DNA of 64,000 nt from Gemmatimonadota bacterium. Its GTDB lineage: Bacteria > Gemmatimonadota > Gemmatimonadetes > Gemmatimonadales > GWC2-71-9. The notes beneath the pieces are model-generated. The model ran no database searches, was not told where the DNA came from, and saw nothing but the letters and a program-made list of their open reading frames with translations. Positions 10,564 through 20,542 of this stretch are shown here, in pieces. The stretch spans positions 1 through 64,000 of the forward strand of contig QHUM01000056.1 in the NCBI GenBank assembly GCA_003222135.1, read 5' to 3'. Position 1 is the stretch's first letter. Each line of letters begins with the position of its first letter. Made by a program: the position numbers and the translations under genes.

Positions 10564-11768
10564 CCGGTTCCGGTATCCCCTCCCGTCTCCCGGACTTGCT
10601 GGCGCAGCGGGACTCCTCGCTCCCGCTCGCCGCGGCGGCGCTGGCTCGCATCGCGGACCAGCGGGGCCGCACCACGTTCGGCGACCTGGCCGCGGCGTAC
10701 CGCGAGGAGTTCCTGCAACTGCGCGCCCACATGCGCGGGGCGAGCCTGCCCGAGCTCGGCGGCTTGTCGCTCGAGGATTTCCGCAACAACCTGCGCTCCT
10801 CGGTGCTCCCACGGCTCGGCGTCATGAAAGTGGTCACCTATCCCGTCGGCCCCCTGTTCGACGACGCGCCGGTGGCCTTCACGCCCGAGGCGTGGACCGA
10901 GCTGCTGGAGGAGCCCGCGGGAACGGGCACCGCCGCCGACCGGCTGCTCGAGGCCGCCCAAAGCGCCATCGCGCGGGCGGAGTCGCCCAGCGGGGCGTAC
11001 CAGCCGGTCGCCGGCGGCAGCCTGCTCGAGGCCCAGGGGCTGATGAAGAGCTACAAGGGCCGCCGCGTCGTGAACGACGTCAGCGTGCGGCTCGAGCAGG
11101 GCGAGATCGTGGGCCTGCTCGGTCCCAACGGGGCGGGGAAGACCACCACGTTCTACATGATCACCGGGCTGATCCGCCCCGACCGCGGCCGCATCGCGCT
11201 CGACGGCCGCGACGTGACCGCGGAGCCGATGTACCAGCGCGCCCGGGCGGGGATCGGCTACCTGGCCCAGGAGCCGTCGGTCTTCCGGAAGCTGACCGTC
11301 GAAGAAAACATCCGGGCGATTCTCGAGACGCTGCCGCTCGATGACGCGGCGCGGGCGGAGCGCCTCGAGCGCCTGCTCGACGAGCTCGCCATCCGACACC
11401 TGCGGCGGCAGAAGGGCTTCCAGCTGTCGGGGGGCGAGCGGCGCCGCCTCGAGATCACGCGCGCCCTCGTGACAGAGCCTAAATTCATGTTGTTGGACGA
11501 GCCGTTCGCCGGAGTGGACCCGATCGCCGTGCACGACATTCAGACCATCGTGGCGGGGCTGCGCCACCGCGGCATCGGCGTGCTGATAACGGATCACAAC
11601 GTGGAGCAGACGCTGGACATCGTGGATCGCGCCTACATCATGTTCGAAGGGAAAGTGCAGGTCTCGGGCACCGTGCGCGAGCTGGTGTTCGACGACCGCG
11701 TCGCCAACCTGTACTTGGGTCCAACGCTGACGGCGCGGCTGCGCGCCCGGCTCACGGTGCTGGTATGA
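10560..11768 (+). CDS. lptB: LPS export ABC ATPase LptB with novel N-terminal extension
   Basis: This cytosolic ATPase drives LPS extraction by LptFG. Residues from about 155 form a complete LptB: Walker A GPNGAGKT (188-195), signature LSGGERRR (289-296), Walker B FMLLDEP (309-315) and the switch His in ITDHN. The protein is 402 residues where LptB is about 240. The first 153 residues ([14 protein letters not shown]... to [11 protein letters not shown]) form an extra helical region I do not recognise. Its ATG 10560 overlaps the lptA stop as ATGA, and I see no credible internal start, so the extension is probably translated. Confidence 0.92.
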   Translation: MTGSGIPSRLPDLLAQRDSSLPLAAAALARIADQRGRTTFGDLAAAYREEFLQLRAHMRGASLPELGGLSLEDFRNNLRSSVLPRLGVMKVVTYPVGPLFDDAPVAFTPEAWTELLEEPAGTGTAADRLLEAAQSAIARAESPSGAYQPVAGGSLLEAQGLMKSYKGRRVVNDVSVRLEQGEIVGLLGPNGAGKTTTFYMITGLIRPDRGRIALDGRDVTAEPMYQRARAGIGYLAQEPSVFRKLTVEENIRAILETLPLDDAARAERLERLLDELAIRHLRRQKGFQLSGGERRRLEITRALVTEPKFMLLDEPFAGVDPIAVHDIQTIVAGLRHRGIGVLITDHNVEQTLDIVDRAYIMFEGKVQVSGTVRELVFDDRVANLYLGPTLTARLRARLTVLV

Positions 11769-13225
11769 AGACCGGCCTGCACCAGCACGTAGGGCTGCGC
11801 CAGGACCTGCGCATCAATCCACGCCTGTATCAGGCGATGGATCTGCTGTACATGCCGCTGTTGGACCTGCAGCAACATTTGAAGCAGGAGCTGCTCGGTA
11901 ACCCGTTCCTCGAGCTGATCGAGCAGGAAGAGGAGACGGAGCTGCCCCTCACCCAGGACGGCGTCGAGGAGAAGAAGGAGACCGAAAACAACGACGAGCC
12001 CAACTGGGAGGACATCCTGCTGGACGACGGCTCCGACCAGGGCACGCCGCCCCGCGACCTGAGCGAGGCCCGGGAGTATGTCGAGCCGGTGCCGGTCGAG
12101 AGCAAGGATCTGTCGCATCACCTGCGCGACCAGATGCGGCTGCTCGAGCTCACCCCGCGACAGCAGCTGCTCGCCGAGGAGTTCATCGGCAACATCGCCG
12201 AGGACGGCTATCTCGGTGCTTCGCCCGAGGAGATCATCCGCGGTGCCAACCAGCTGCTCGAGGAGCACGCGGTCGAGGCCGAGGGAGACGTGAAGGCGGA
12301 GCTGTTCACGCTCGCAGAGGCCGAGGAGATGCTGCGGATCATCCAGAAGCTCGATCCGCCGGGCGTCGGCGCCCGCGACCTGCGGGAGTGTCTGCTGCTC
12401 CAGCTCGAGGCCCGCAACGAAACCGGCACACTCGCCTACCGCCTAGTTAAGGAAGCGTTCGAAGATCTCAAGGCGCACCGCTGGAGCGACCTCGGCAAGC
12501 GGTTTGGCCTCGACGCCGCGGAGGTGCAGCGCGTGGCCGACGAGCTGGCGCGGCTCGACCCCAAGCCGGGCCTGCAGTACTCCGCCGCGAGCGAAGCGTA
12601 CATCATCCCCGATCTCGTCGTCGAGAAGATCGACGGCAAGTACCACGTGTTCCTGAACGACGGGGGGCTGCCTCGGCTCCGCATCTCCAAGACGTATCAG
12701 GAGATCGCCCGCGACAAGAAGAAATTCCAGGGGGAGAACAAGGACTTCATCAACCAGCGGTTGAACAGCGCGCACTGGATGATCCAGGCGATCGAGCAGC
12801 GCCGCCAGACGATGCTCAAGGTGATGAACTTCATCGTCGACCGGCAGCGCGAGTTCTTCGAAAAGGGTGTCGAGTACCTGAAACCGCTCACGCTGCGCGA
12901 GGTCGCCGACGTCATCAGCATGCACGAGAGCACGGTCAGCCGCGTGACCAACGAGAAGTATGTCCAGACGCCGCGCGGCCTGTTGCCGCTCAAGTTCTTC
13001 TTCTCGAGCGGCCTCTCCACCACCACCGGAGAGGACGCCAGCGCCCGGTCCATCAAGGCGCAGATCCAGAAGATGGTGGACGACGAGGACCCCAAGAACC
13101 CGCTCACCGATCAGCAGATCGTCGAGATGTTCGCGCAGCGCGGCGTGAAGATCGCGCGTCGCACCGTCGCCAAGTACCGCGATCAGCTGGGCATCCTTCC
13201 GGCACGCATGCGCAAGCGGCTGTGA
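11765..13225 (+). CDS. rpoN: RNA polymerase sigma-54 factor
   Basis: This alternative sigma factor recognises -24/-12 promoters and needs bacterial enhancer-binding ATPases. The 486-residue product has the Gln/Leu-rich region I at the N-terminus ([20 protein letters not shown]), an acidic region II, the core-binding and DNA-binding domains, and the RpoN box ARRTVAKYR at residues 464-472. ATG 11765 overlaps the lptB stop. The order lptC-lptA-lptB-rpoN matches that of proteobacteria, so the synteny is old. No activator gene is in the window. Confidence 0.97.
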   Translation: MKTGLHQHVGLRQDLRINPRLYQAMDLLYMPLLDLQQHLKQELLGNPFLELIEQEEETELPLTQDGVEEKKETENNDEPNWEDILLDDGSDQGTPPRDLSEAREYVEPVPVESKDLSHHLRDQMRLLELTPRQQLLAEEFIGNIAEDGYLGASPEEIIRGANQLLEEHAVEAEGDVKAELFTLAEAEEMLRIIQKLDPPGVGARDLRECLLLQLEARNETGTLAYRLVKEAFEDLKAHRWSDLGKRFGLDAAEVQRVADELARLDPKPGLQYSAASEAYIIPDLVVEKIDGKYHVFLNDGGLPRLRISKTYQEIARDKKKFQGENKDFINQRLNSAHWMIQAIEQRRQTMLKVMNFIVDRQREFFEKGVEYLKPLTLREVADVISMHESTVSRVTNEKYVQTPRGLLPLKFFFSSGLSTTTGEDASARSIKAQIQKMVDDEDPKNPLTDQQIVEMFAQRGVKIARRTVAKYRDQLGILPARMRKRL

Positions 13226-14181
13226 GCCTCGCCACGCCGGCCGTCGCGCCCGAGGTGAGCGTGCTGGTCCCGGCGAAGGACGAAGCCGGGAACTTGGCCG
13301 AGTTCGTGCGCCAGGCCCGCGAGGCGCTGCTGCCGCTCCCCTACGCCAGCGAGATCGTCGTGATCGACGACGGCAGCCGCGACGGCAGCGCCGACGTGCT
13401 GCACGAGCTCGCCGCCAAACATCCCTTCGTCCGAGTCGTCACGCACCGCAGCGGGCGGGGCATCGCCGACGCCCTCAAGTCCGGCACCGACGCCGCCCGC
13501 GGGCGCATCCTCGTGTTCTATCCCGCCGACCTGCAGTATCGGCCGGCAGACATTGCGACGTTGGTCCAGCCGATCATCGCGGATGAGGCCGACTTCGTGA
13601 CCGGCACCAAGCAGGGACATTACGAGAAGCGCTTCGTCTCGTGGGTCTACAACACGCTGTGCCGTTGGCTCTTCGGGATCCGCGTGTCAGACTTGAATTC
13701 CGTGAAGGCGTATCGGCGCGAGGTGATGGACTACCTGCCGAATCGCCCCGACTGGCACCGCTACATGGTGGTCCTCGCGGCCGCCGAGGGGTTCCGGCTC
13801 GCCGAACGGCCGGTGCCGCTGTATCCGCGGCACTCCGGCAAGTCGAAGTTCGGGCTCGGGCGGATTCCGGTGGGTGTGCTCGACCTGATCTCGGTGTGGT
13901 TCCAGCTGCGTTTCGGCCGCAAACCGATGCTGTTCTTCGGTGTCGCGGGAGCCGTGCTGTTCCTGCTGGGCTTCCTCGTCGGCCTCGTGGCGCTGTGGTT
14001 TCGGTTCGGGCCGGCTCACGTAGGTTTTCGACCGCTGCTCGACCTGATCATGATCCTCGTGATCTCGGGTATCGCCCTGTTCGGGTTCGGCTTCGTGGGG
14101 GAGATGGTGGCGGGGATGCGAGAGGAGGTGCACGCGCTGCAGCGCGAAGTGAACCAGCTGCGGAGGACACCAGAGGGCTAA
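13222..14181 (+). CDS. Family 2 glycosyltransferase with C-terminal membrane segments
   Basis: This is a DPM1/ArnC-like polyprenyl-phosphate sugar transferase. The 319-residue product has a GT-A domain (VSVLVPAKDEAGNLAEF, VIDDGSRDGSAD, and the metal-binding region FYPADLQY) and two C-terminal transmembrane helices at about 232-260 and 275-297. It probably links a sugar to undecaprenyl phosphate for envelope glycan building; the donor sugar is not predictable. GTG 13222 overlaps the rpoN stop as GTGA, so it reads on from the LPS operon. Confidence 0.85.
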   Translation: MSLATPAVAPEVSVLVPAKDEAGNLAEFVRQAREALLPLPYASEIVVIDDGSRDGSADVLHELAAKHPFVRVVTHRSGRGIADALKSGTDAARGRILVFYPADLQYRPADIATLVQPIIADEADFVTGTKQGHYEKRFVSWVYNTLCRWLFGIRVSDLNSVKAYRREVMDYLPNRPDWHRYMVVLAAAEGFRLAERPVPLYPRHSGKSKFGLGRIPVGVLDLISVWFQLRFGRKPMLFFGVAGAVLFLLGFLVGLVALWFRFGPAHVGFRPLLDLIMILVISGIALFGFGFVGEMVAGMREEVHALQREVNQLRRTPEG

Positions 14182-14318
14182 GCTTCAACTCGTTTTCTGG
14201 TGCGCCTCTTGCAGCGTCGGCGCACCGGGCCGGGCCGGCCGACGCGTACTGCCGCCTGCACGCAACAGGGTTGGGGCGGAGTACGAGGCGTCGCTCCCAC
14301 ACCCGGCGGGGAGGTCCT

Positions 14319-15521
14319 ATGAAAACGATCCCCGTTTCCACGGTAGGACTTTGCTTAGGCGCTCTGGCCTGGGCCTGCTCGCAGACCGCCACTGAGATCG
14401 TCATCCCTACACGCGTCCAGCTCGGACCGTCCGACACCACAATCCCTCAGCGCCACAGCGTGCAACTGGTGGCGAGCGTGCTCGACACGGCCGGCAAACC
14501 AATCCCCAGCCTCCAGCCGTCGTTCACCTCGAGCGACCCTGGCGTCGTCGGCGTGTCCCCGACCGGCCTCGTGACCTCTGAAGGTCCCCTCGGGGCTGCG
14601 ACCATCACCGCACAGTTTGCTACGTTCACGGCGTTCGCGCGCGTCACCGTCCGCGACTCGAACATCGTCGAGCGGCTCCCGTTGGCCGGCAGGCCCTTCG
14701 ACGCCGAGATCTCTCCAGGCGGCGTGGTCTATGTGACCCGCCTTGACGTGGGCTTGGTGTCCCGTCTGAACCTCGCGCAACGAGCGTTCACGGCATCGGT
14801 CGTCGTCGGGTCCGTTCCATCGCGTGTGACGTTCAACGCGAGTGGGTCGACCGCGTACGTCTCGAACCAGTTTTCTCAAGACGTCGGCGTCATCAACGTC
14901 TCCACCAACACCCAGGCCGAGGTCATTCCGACGACGGGCGACCCGGGGCCGGTGGCGCTGTCGATCGATGGCGCTGCACTGTTCGTGACCACGAACGCCG
15001 ACCGCCTCTACCGGTTCAGCCTCGCCAATCGGGCACCGACAGACTCACTCGCGCTTCCTGCCACGTCGCACCACCTCGTAGTGCACCCCGCAGGGAATCT
15101 GTTGTACGTCGCCACGCGCGAGGGTGGGTCGGTGCTCGAAGTCGACGCTCGCACCCTCGCTGTGACGCGCACCTTCCCGCTCGGTGGACGCACGAACGGG
15201 ATGGTGTTGTCGCCCGACCATAGGACACTCTACGTGGCCAACGATTACCTGTCACTTATCCATGTGATCACGCTGAGTACGGGCTCTGTGGGTTCCATCG
15301 CGCTCGGCGGCGGTCCCTTCGCGCTCGGCCTGGGACCCGATGGAACCAGGATATACGCGACCCTCACATCCAATGGGATGGTCCAGGTGGTCGACCGTGC
15401 AAACCGGCAGGTCGTCGAGACCATTCAAACGGGCGGGGCGCCGCGGGTGCCAGTCGCAGCTGCCACCCAAGGACTGGTGGTCGTCCCCAACGAGGCCGGA
15501 TGGGTGGACCTGCTGCGCTGA
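14319..15521 (+). CDS. Lipoprotein with Ig-like (Big2) domain and YVTN beta-propeller
   Basis: This is a predicted surface or periplasmic lipoprotein of 400 residues. The signal MKTIPVSTVGLCLGALAWAC ends in a candidate lipobox Cys at residue 20. Residues about 25-110 resemble a bacterial Ig-like fold (TSSDPGVVGVSPTGLVTSEG). Residues 115-400 contain repeated propeller blades (GSTAYVSNQFSQDVGVINVS, LYVANDYLSLIHVI, RIYATLTSNGMVQVVDRANR). ATG 14319 has GGGGAGG before it; an upstream frame from 13641 is a shadow of the glycosyltransferase. The 137 bases upstream probably hold its promoter, though I found no clear boxes. A terminator follows, so it is a self-contained unit. Ligand unknown. Confidence 0.82.
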   Translation: MKTIPVSTVGLCLGALAWACSQTATEIVIPTRVQLGPSDTTIPQRHSVQLVASVLDTAGKPIPSLQPSFTSSDPGVVGVSPTGLVTSEGPLGAATITAQFATFTAFARVTVRDSNIVERLPLAGRPFDAEISPGGVVYVTRLDVGLVSRLNLAQRAFTASVVVGSVPSRVTFNASGSTAYVSNQFSQDVGVINVSTNTQAEVIPTTGDPGPVALSIDGAALFVTTNADRLYRFSLANRAPTDSLALPATSHHLVVHPAGNLLYVATREGGSVLEVDARTLAVTRTFPLGGRTNGMVLSPDHRTLYVANDYLSLIHVITLSTGSVGSIALGGGPFALGLGPDGTRIYATLTSNGMVQVVDRANRQVVETIQTGGAPRVPVAAATQGLVVVPNEAGWVDLLR

Positions 15522-15561
15522 CCCTGTAGCGCAGAGCTAAGTCACGTTCTACATTAGTGTT

Positions 15562-15595
15562 CCGGGGGCCGCCGCAGGGCCCCCGGAGCGTTTTT
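15562..15595 (+). terminator. Rho-independent terminator after the beta-propeller gene
   Basis: A perfect nine-base stem CCGGGGGCC (15562-15570) pairs with GGCCCCCGG (15578-15586) around a seven-base loop, followed four bases later by TTTTT. It ends the unit beginning at 14319 or upstream. Confidence 0.85.
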
Positions 15596-15622
15596 ACGGG
15601 GTCCCACCCTCGAGGACACACC

Positions 15623-16237
15623 ATGGCCGACCGGATCGCACCCGCCTCGCCCGAGCTGCGGGACTTCTACAGCGCCCGTACCGCCTGGCGCTCGGCCGGC
15701 GAGGAACGCATGCGGTTTCGCAAGGCGACCGCCCTCGCCCGGGTCCCGGCGGGCGCGGCCGTGCTCGACATCGGGGCCCGCGATGGCGGACTCCGCGCCT
15801 TCCTCCCGCCGAGCGTGCGGTACCAGGGGATCGACATCGCGCCCGAGTTCGCTCGCCCCGACGTGCTGATTCGGGACATTTCTAAGGGGATCCCGTTCCC
15901 CGACGGCTCTTACGACTTCGTGTTCTGCATCGAGGTGCTCGAGCACGTGCCGAACCCGTTCGCGACCCTGGCCGAGTTTCACCGCGTGTTGCAGCCCGGC
16001 GGCGTGCTCATCCTGTCCGTCCCCAATCCATATCACTTCAAAGAGATCATCTGGAACCTGTTCCGGATCCCCGACCGCCAGGGGCACATCTACGGCTGGA
16101 CCCGCCAGACCATGACGCGGCTCGGCGAGATGAACGGCTTCCGGCTCGAGCGCTCCGGCGGCACATACCTCCACCCACCCATTCCCATCTGGGCGCTGCT
16201 GGCGCGCTCCATCGTCTACCGGTTCGTCAAGACTTGA
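15623..16237 (+). CDS. SAM-dependent methyltransferase, type 11
   Basis: This is a class I methyltransferase of 204 residues. Motif I VLDIGARDGG binds S-adenosylmethionine, YQGIDIAPEF is the acidic strand 2, and YDFVFCIEVLEHVPNP is motif IV/post-motif. It precedes a cluster of glycosyltransferases and membrane proteins, so a lipid-linked sugar or other envelope metabolite is a plausible substrate, but none can be named. ATG 15623 has GAGGA about six bases upstream; the start at 15557 lies inside the terminator and is rejected. The stop overlaps the next gene. Confidence 0.85.
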   Translation: MADRIAPASPELRDFYSARTAWRSAGEERMRFRKATALARVPAGAAVLDIGARDGGLRAFLPPSVRYQGIDIAPEFARPDVLIRDISKGIPFPDGSYDFVFCIEVLEHVPNPFATLAEFHRVLQPGGVLILSVPNPYHFKEIIWNLFRIPDRQGHIYGWTRQTMTRLGEMNGFRLERSGGTYLHPPIPIWALLARSIVYRFVKT

Positions 16238-17403
16238 ACCTCGCCTGCCTGACGCACGCCTATCCCCGCTGGGAGGGCGACGTAGCGGGCGCGTTCATCG
16301 AGCGGCTGGTGCTGGCACTCACGGCGCGCGGCCACGGCGTGCACGTCGTGGCCCCGGCCGACGCAGGGAAGGGGGGCAAGGAGCTGCGCCACCAGGTGCC
16401 CGTCACCCGGGTGCGCTACGCCCCCGCGCGCCGCGAGACCCTGGCCTACCGGGGGACGATGGTCGCAGCCGTGCGATCGCCCGCGGGATTGCTGTTCGCT
16501 GCCTCGCTGATTCAGCGGCAGGCGCGCGTGGTGGCGCGCCTCTGCCGCGAGGAGCAACTCGAGCTGGTGCACGCACACTGGTGGATTCCCGGCGGCGTGA
16601 GCGCCTGGCTCGCTCGCCGCCCCTACGTCGTCACGTTGCACGGCACCGACGTGGCGTTGCTCGAGGGCTCGCTCCCCGCCCGCCTGCTGGCGCGACGGGT
16701 GCTGCGTGGCGCGGCCGTGGTGACCGCCGTGTCGTCCTATCTGGCCGAGCGGGCGGCGCGCACCGCCGGACTCGACCTGGGCTCGATCGTCGTCCAACCG
16801 ATGCCGGCGGATACCCGGGCGTTCGGGCGCACCAGCCGGGGCGGCGCCGGCGTCGCCACGGTCGGCCGACTCACGCCGCAGAAGCGCATCCCGCTGCTGC
16901 TCGAAGCCATGGCGCTGCTCCGCGCCGGCGATCGCAGCCTGCCGCTCACAGTGGTGGGCGACGGTCCCGAGCGCGCGGCGCTCGAGCGCCGCGCCGCCGA
17001 CCTCGGAATCGCGGATCAGACCCGCTTTCTGGGTGAGCTTCCCCCCGCCCACATTCCCGACGTGATCGGCGACGCCGACGTATTCGCCTTTCCGGCGCAG
17101 GGCGAGGGGCTCGGGCTCGCCGCGGCGGAAGCGCTGCTGCTCGGCATCCCCGTGGTCGCCACGCGGGACGGCGGCGGCGTGACGGATATCGTCCCCTCGA
17201 ACGGCGCCGGCCGGCTCGTCGCGCCCGACGCACGCGAGCTCGCCCAGGCGATCGTCGAGCTGGCGCGCGACCCGGAGCGCCGCCGGCTCGCCGCCGAGGG
17301 GGGCGCCGCCCTGCGACGGCGCGTCGAGCCGGCCGCGGTCGCCGAACGGTTCGAGGCCGTCTACCTGCAGGCGCTGCAGCGTGCCGGGCCACGTCATGCG
17401 TAA
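16234..17403 (+). CDS. Family 4 glycosyltransferase
   Basis: This is a retaining GT-B glycosyltransferase of 389 residues. The N-terminal acceptor domain starts NLACLTHAYPRWEGDVAGAF. The donor domain holds VATVGRLTPQKRIPLLLEA, VVGDGPERAAL, and the E-x7-E region FAFPAQGEGLGLAAAEALL with the GT4 catalytic Glu. It probably adds a hexose to a lipid-linked or LPS glycan. The start is TTG 16234, overlapping the methyltransferase stop as TTGA. Its own stop overlaps the start of the next membrane protein by eight bases. Confidence 0.88.
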   Translation: MNLACLTHAYPRWEGDVAGAFIERLVLALTARGHGVHVVAPADAGKGGKELRHQVPVTRVRYAPARRETLAYRGTMVAAVRSPAGLLFAASLIQRQARVVARLCREEQLELVHAHWWIPGGVSAWLARRPYVVTLHGTDVALLEGSLPARLLARRVLRGAAVVTAVSSYLAERAARTAGLDLGSIVVQPMPADTRAFGRTSRGGAGVATVGRLTPQKRIPLLLEAMALLRAGDRSLPLTVVGDGPERAALERRAADLGIADQTRFLGELPPAHIPDVIGDADVFAFPAQGEGLGLAAAEALLLGIPVVATRDGGGVTDIVPSNGAGRLVAPDARELAQAIVELARDPERRRLAAEGGAALRRRVEPAAVAERFEAVYLQALQRAGPRHA

Positions 17404-18228
17404 GTGGCTGTGGTGGGCGGTCCAGGGCGCCGTCGCGGCCGTGGTCGCCGTGATGGTGTGGCGCGCCATCGCCCGCAATTGGATGCACTGCAGATCGAAT
17501 CCTGGCGTCGCATCCTCGCGGGCTGGGCGCAACGGCTCGCGTACGGCCGAGCCGCTCGCATCTGGCTGCTCGTGAACCTCGGTCGCTATGTGCCGGGCAA
17601 GGTGTGGAGCGTGGCGGGACTAGTGGTGCTGGCGCAGCGCGCCGGGGTCGCGCCGTGGGCCGCGGGCGCGTCCGCCTTCGCGATCCAGGCCGTCGGGGTA
17701 GGGACGGCGGTCGCGGTGGTGGCGGCGGCGACCCCTGGAGCTGAGTCGCCGCTCCGGTTGGCGATCGCGGGGGCCGTGGCCGTCGCGACCATCGCCTTTC
17801 TGGCCTGGGAGCGGGGCGCCCGCTGGCTCGCCCAGCTCGCCGGCCTGGTGGAGGGATTCCGGCCCCTCCCGCTTGCGGCTGTCGCCGAGGGCGCCGGGCT
17901 CACGCTCGCGAGCTGGGTCGCTTTAGGCGCGGCGTTCTGGCTCTTGGCCCGGGGCCTAGGCCTCCCCGGCTCGCTCCCGCTCACCACCGCCACGGGAACG
18001 TTCGCCTTGGGATACATTTTGGGCCTGCTCGCCCTGTTCGCGCCGGGCGGCATCGGGGTGCGGGAGGTCGTCTTCATCGGGCTGCTCACGCCCACTCTCG
18101 GCAGCGGCGGGGCGGTAGCCTTGAGCGTTGGGTCCCGCGTCCTGCTCACGCTGACCGAAGTCGCGGCTCCGCTCGGTGTCCTGCTCGTCACCGGACGAAC
18201 CAAGGAGGATGTGGGTGTACGAACCTAA
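17396..18228 (+). CDS. UPF0104 / LPG-synthase-TM-like membrane protein, with apparent frameshift
   Basis: This is an inner-membrane protein of the lysylphosphatidylglycerol synthase TM-region/UPF0104 family, often next to glycosyltransferases. The start ATG 17396 encodes MRKWLWWAVQGAVAAVVAVM, an expected first helix. The frame is then lost near 17480-17484: after RNW the continuing homologous sequence, DALQIESWRR then WLLVNLGRYVPGKVWS, is one frame back (-1). One missing base, most simply a G in the TTGG run, would restore a continuous product of about 277 residues. GGIGVREVVF in the second half is a family hallmark. The frame from 17404 alone would lack helix 1. Sequencing or assembly error is at least as likely as a real mutation. 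Confidence 0.7.
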
Positions 18229-20542
18229 GCGGCCGACCCTCGTGGCGACCGGGCTGTTCACACTGTGGGTGGCGCTGCTCTCGCTCCCGATGCTGCAAGG
18301 GAAGTGGCTCGCTTCGCCCTTCGGCGACCAGCACGCGGCGGGCTACGCATTCCGTTCTTGGGGCGCCGAATGGTGGCACCGCCTCGGCCACGTGCCGCTG
18401 TGGAACCCGGAGTTATTCGGCGGCCTCCCGTTCGTCGCGGCAGGCCACGGCGACATCTTCTATCCGACTTCCTTCCTGCGCCTCGTCCTGCCGGTCGCCA
18501 CGGTCGTGAACCTCGCTTTCGTGCTGCATTACATCCTGGCAGGGTTGTTCACCTACTGGCTGCTGCGGCGGTTGCACGTGTCGTGGACGGGGTCGGTCGT
18601 CGGCGGTCTCGCCTACGAGCTGTCGGGGCTGATCGCGTCGTACCCGTCCCCCGGCCATGACGGCAAGCTGTTCGCTTCGGCCGCGCTGCCGCTCGCGTGT
18701 CTGGCGCTCGTCATGGCGTTGCGCGACAAGCGCTGGGAAGGGTACGCCGTGCTCGCGGGTGCCGTGGCGCTGAGCCTGCTGGGCCACTTCCAGATCGCCT
18801 ACTACCTGCTCATCGCGACGGGACTGTTCGCGCTGTATCTCACCTTGGAAGAGAACCCCGGGGAAGCGGCTACGACACGCTACACGCGCCTCGCGCTCGC
18901 GCTGGGAGCGGTGCTCGTCGGGTTCGGCCTCGCGGCGATCCAGCTGCTGCCGTTCATCGGGTACATCCCCTTCTCGCCGCGGTCGCAGGGCTATCACGGA
19001 TTCGAGGGCTCGACCTCCTACGCCATCCCGTGGAACCACGTCCTCGAGTTCTTCCTCAAGAATTTCGTGGGCGATACCGGGACGGGAACGTATTGGGGCT
19101 CGAATCCCCTCAAGCTACACTCCGAATACCTGGGGCTCCCCGTCGTGGCGCTCGCCGTGCTCGGCGCCGCCACGAAAGACCGGCGCCGTCTGGTGCTCTG
19201 GATCGGCGGGATCGGGCTGCTCTTCCTGCTCGTCAGCCTGGGCGCCGCCACGCCGTTCTACCGGCTCTGGTGGGCGCTCATGCCCATGGTCAAGAAGACG
19301 CGCGCGCCAGGAATGGCGTTTTTCGTCGTGGCGTTCGTGGTCGCGCTGTTGGCCGGTTTTGGCGCCGAGCGACTGGAGCGCAAGGAGGGCGGCAAGGCCG
19401 TCACGCCGTGGCTGGTGGTGGCGGGCGTCGTCGCGCTGCTCGCCGTGAGCGGAGTGTTCGGCGCCCTGGCCGCGAGCCTCGCCGGTGCTCGGGCCGTCGC
19501 CGCCCAAGCCAACGCCTCCGCGATCATGTGGGGCGGCTTGGGGAGCGGGCTCGCCCTCGGCGTCACCGGCATCGCCGCCCTCGCCGCCCAGCGCGACCGG
19601 CTCACGCCGCGACTGCTCGCCCTGACCCTGGCCCTCGTCATCGGCTGCGATCTCTGGCTCAACGCGCAACACTTCTGGGTGTACGCGCCCAATCCGCGGG
19701 CGGACGTGTTTCGCCCGGACCCGGTGACCGACCGCATCAAGGCGACCGCGCTGCCGTTCCGCACGCTCGATCTCGGCGTGTACCCCGGGGACGGCGCCGC
19801 CCTCATGGCGTTCGATATCCCTCAAGTGCTCGGCTACCACGGCAACGAGCTGCGCTATTACGACGACCTGCTCGGCCGCGATCAGAGATGGGGCAACATC
19901 CGCTTTCTCCACCTCTGGGACCTGCTCGCGGTGCGCTACGCGCTCGCTCCCACTGGGACGAAAAATGCGGACAGCATCCCAGGGTACAAGCGTGTACTCG
20001 ACTCGGCGATGACGTCCGCTGGAATCAGCGCAAACTTGTTCGAGCGCACCGCGCCGCAACCGTACGCTCGCGTGGTTCCCGGCGGCTTCAAGGCGCCGGA
20101 CTCGAGCCTGGCGATTCCCCTCCTCACCGACCCGAGAATTGACTACAGCCGGCTGGTGATCTTCACCCCCGACCAGACGGTAGCGCCGGCGCCGATCCGT
20201 GAGATGCCGCCGCCGAGCCCCGCACGTGCCACGGTTACCGCCTGGGAGCCCGGGCGCATGACTATCGCGCTCGATCCGACGCCGCCCCAGCCCAGCTACG
20301 TGCTCGTGTCGGAGAACTGGTTCCCCGACTGGCAGGCTACGGTCGACGGTGCCCCGGCGCGGGTCGTGCGCGGTGACTATACCCTCATCACCGTGCCCGT
20401 GCCGGAGGGAGCGAAACAGGTTGTGCTGCAGTTTCGCTCGTCTGCCTACCAGACCGGTAAGGCGATTTCGCTCGCGTCGCTGGCGCTGCTCGCCGCGATC
20501 GCGCTGGCGCCAATAGTATTGAAGCGGCGGCGGGATGCGTGA
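18215..20542 (+). CDS. YfhO-family polytopic membrane protein (GT-C-like)
   Basis: This large inner-membrane protein of about 775 residues belongs to the YfhO-like/GT-C superfamily, members of which act in glycan or teichoic-acid glycosylation. The N-terminal luminal loop has SPFGDQHAAGYAFRSWGAEWW, with an Asp as in GT-C active sites. Around a dozen helices follow, and a soluble C-terminal domain ends with SENWFPDWQATVDG and a final helix. An AAGGAGG ribosome binding site at 18202-18208 abuts ATG 18209 but is correctly spaced for GTG 18215, so GTG is chosen. Neighbours are glycosyltransferases, including the polyprenyl-phosphate transferase just downstream that could make its donor. Confidence 0.85.
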   Translation: MYEPKRPTLVATGLFTLWVALLSLPMLQGKWLASPFGDQHAAGYAFRSWGAEWWHRLGHVPLWNPELFGGLPFVAAGHGDIFYPTSFLRLVLPVATVVNLAFVLHYILAGLFTYWLLRRLHVSWTGSVVGGLAYELSGLIASYPSPGHDGKLFASAALPLACLALVMALRDKRWEGYAVLAGAVALSLLGHFQIAYYLLIATGLFALYLTLEENPGEAATTRYTRLALALGAVLVGFGLAAIQLLPFIGYIPFSPRSQGYHGFEGSTSYAIPWNHVLEFFLKNFVGDTGTGTYWGSNPLKLHSEYLGLPVVALAVLGAATKDRRRLVLWIGGIGLLFLLVSLGAATPFYRLWWALMPMVKKTRAPGMAFFVVAFVVALLAGFGAERLERKEGGKAVTPWLVVAGVVALLAVSGVFGALAASLAGARAVAAQANASAIMWGGLGSGLALGVTGIAALAAQRDRLTPRLLALTLALVIGCDLWLNAQHFWVYAPNPRADVFRPDPVTDRIKATALPFRTLDLGVYPGDGAALMAFDIPQVLGYHGNELRYYDDLLGRDQRWGNIRFLHLWDLLAVRYALAPTGTKNADSIPGYKRVLDSAMTSAGISANLFERTAPQPYARVVPGGFKAPDSSLAIPLLTDPRIDYSRLVIFTPDQTVAPAPIREMPPPSPARATVTAWEPGRMTIALDPTPPQPSYVLVSENWFPDWQATVDGAPARVVRGDYTLITVPVPEGAKQVVLQFRSSAYQTGKAISLASLALLAAIALAPIVLKRRRDA

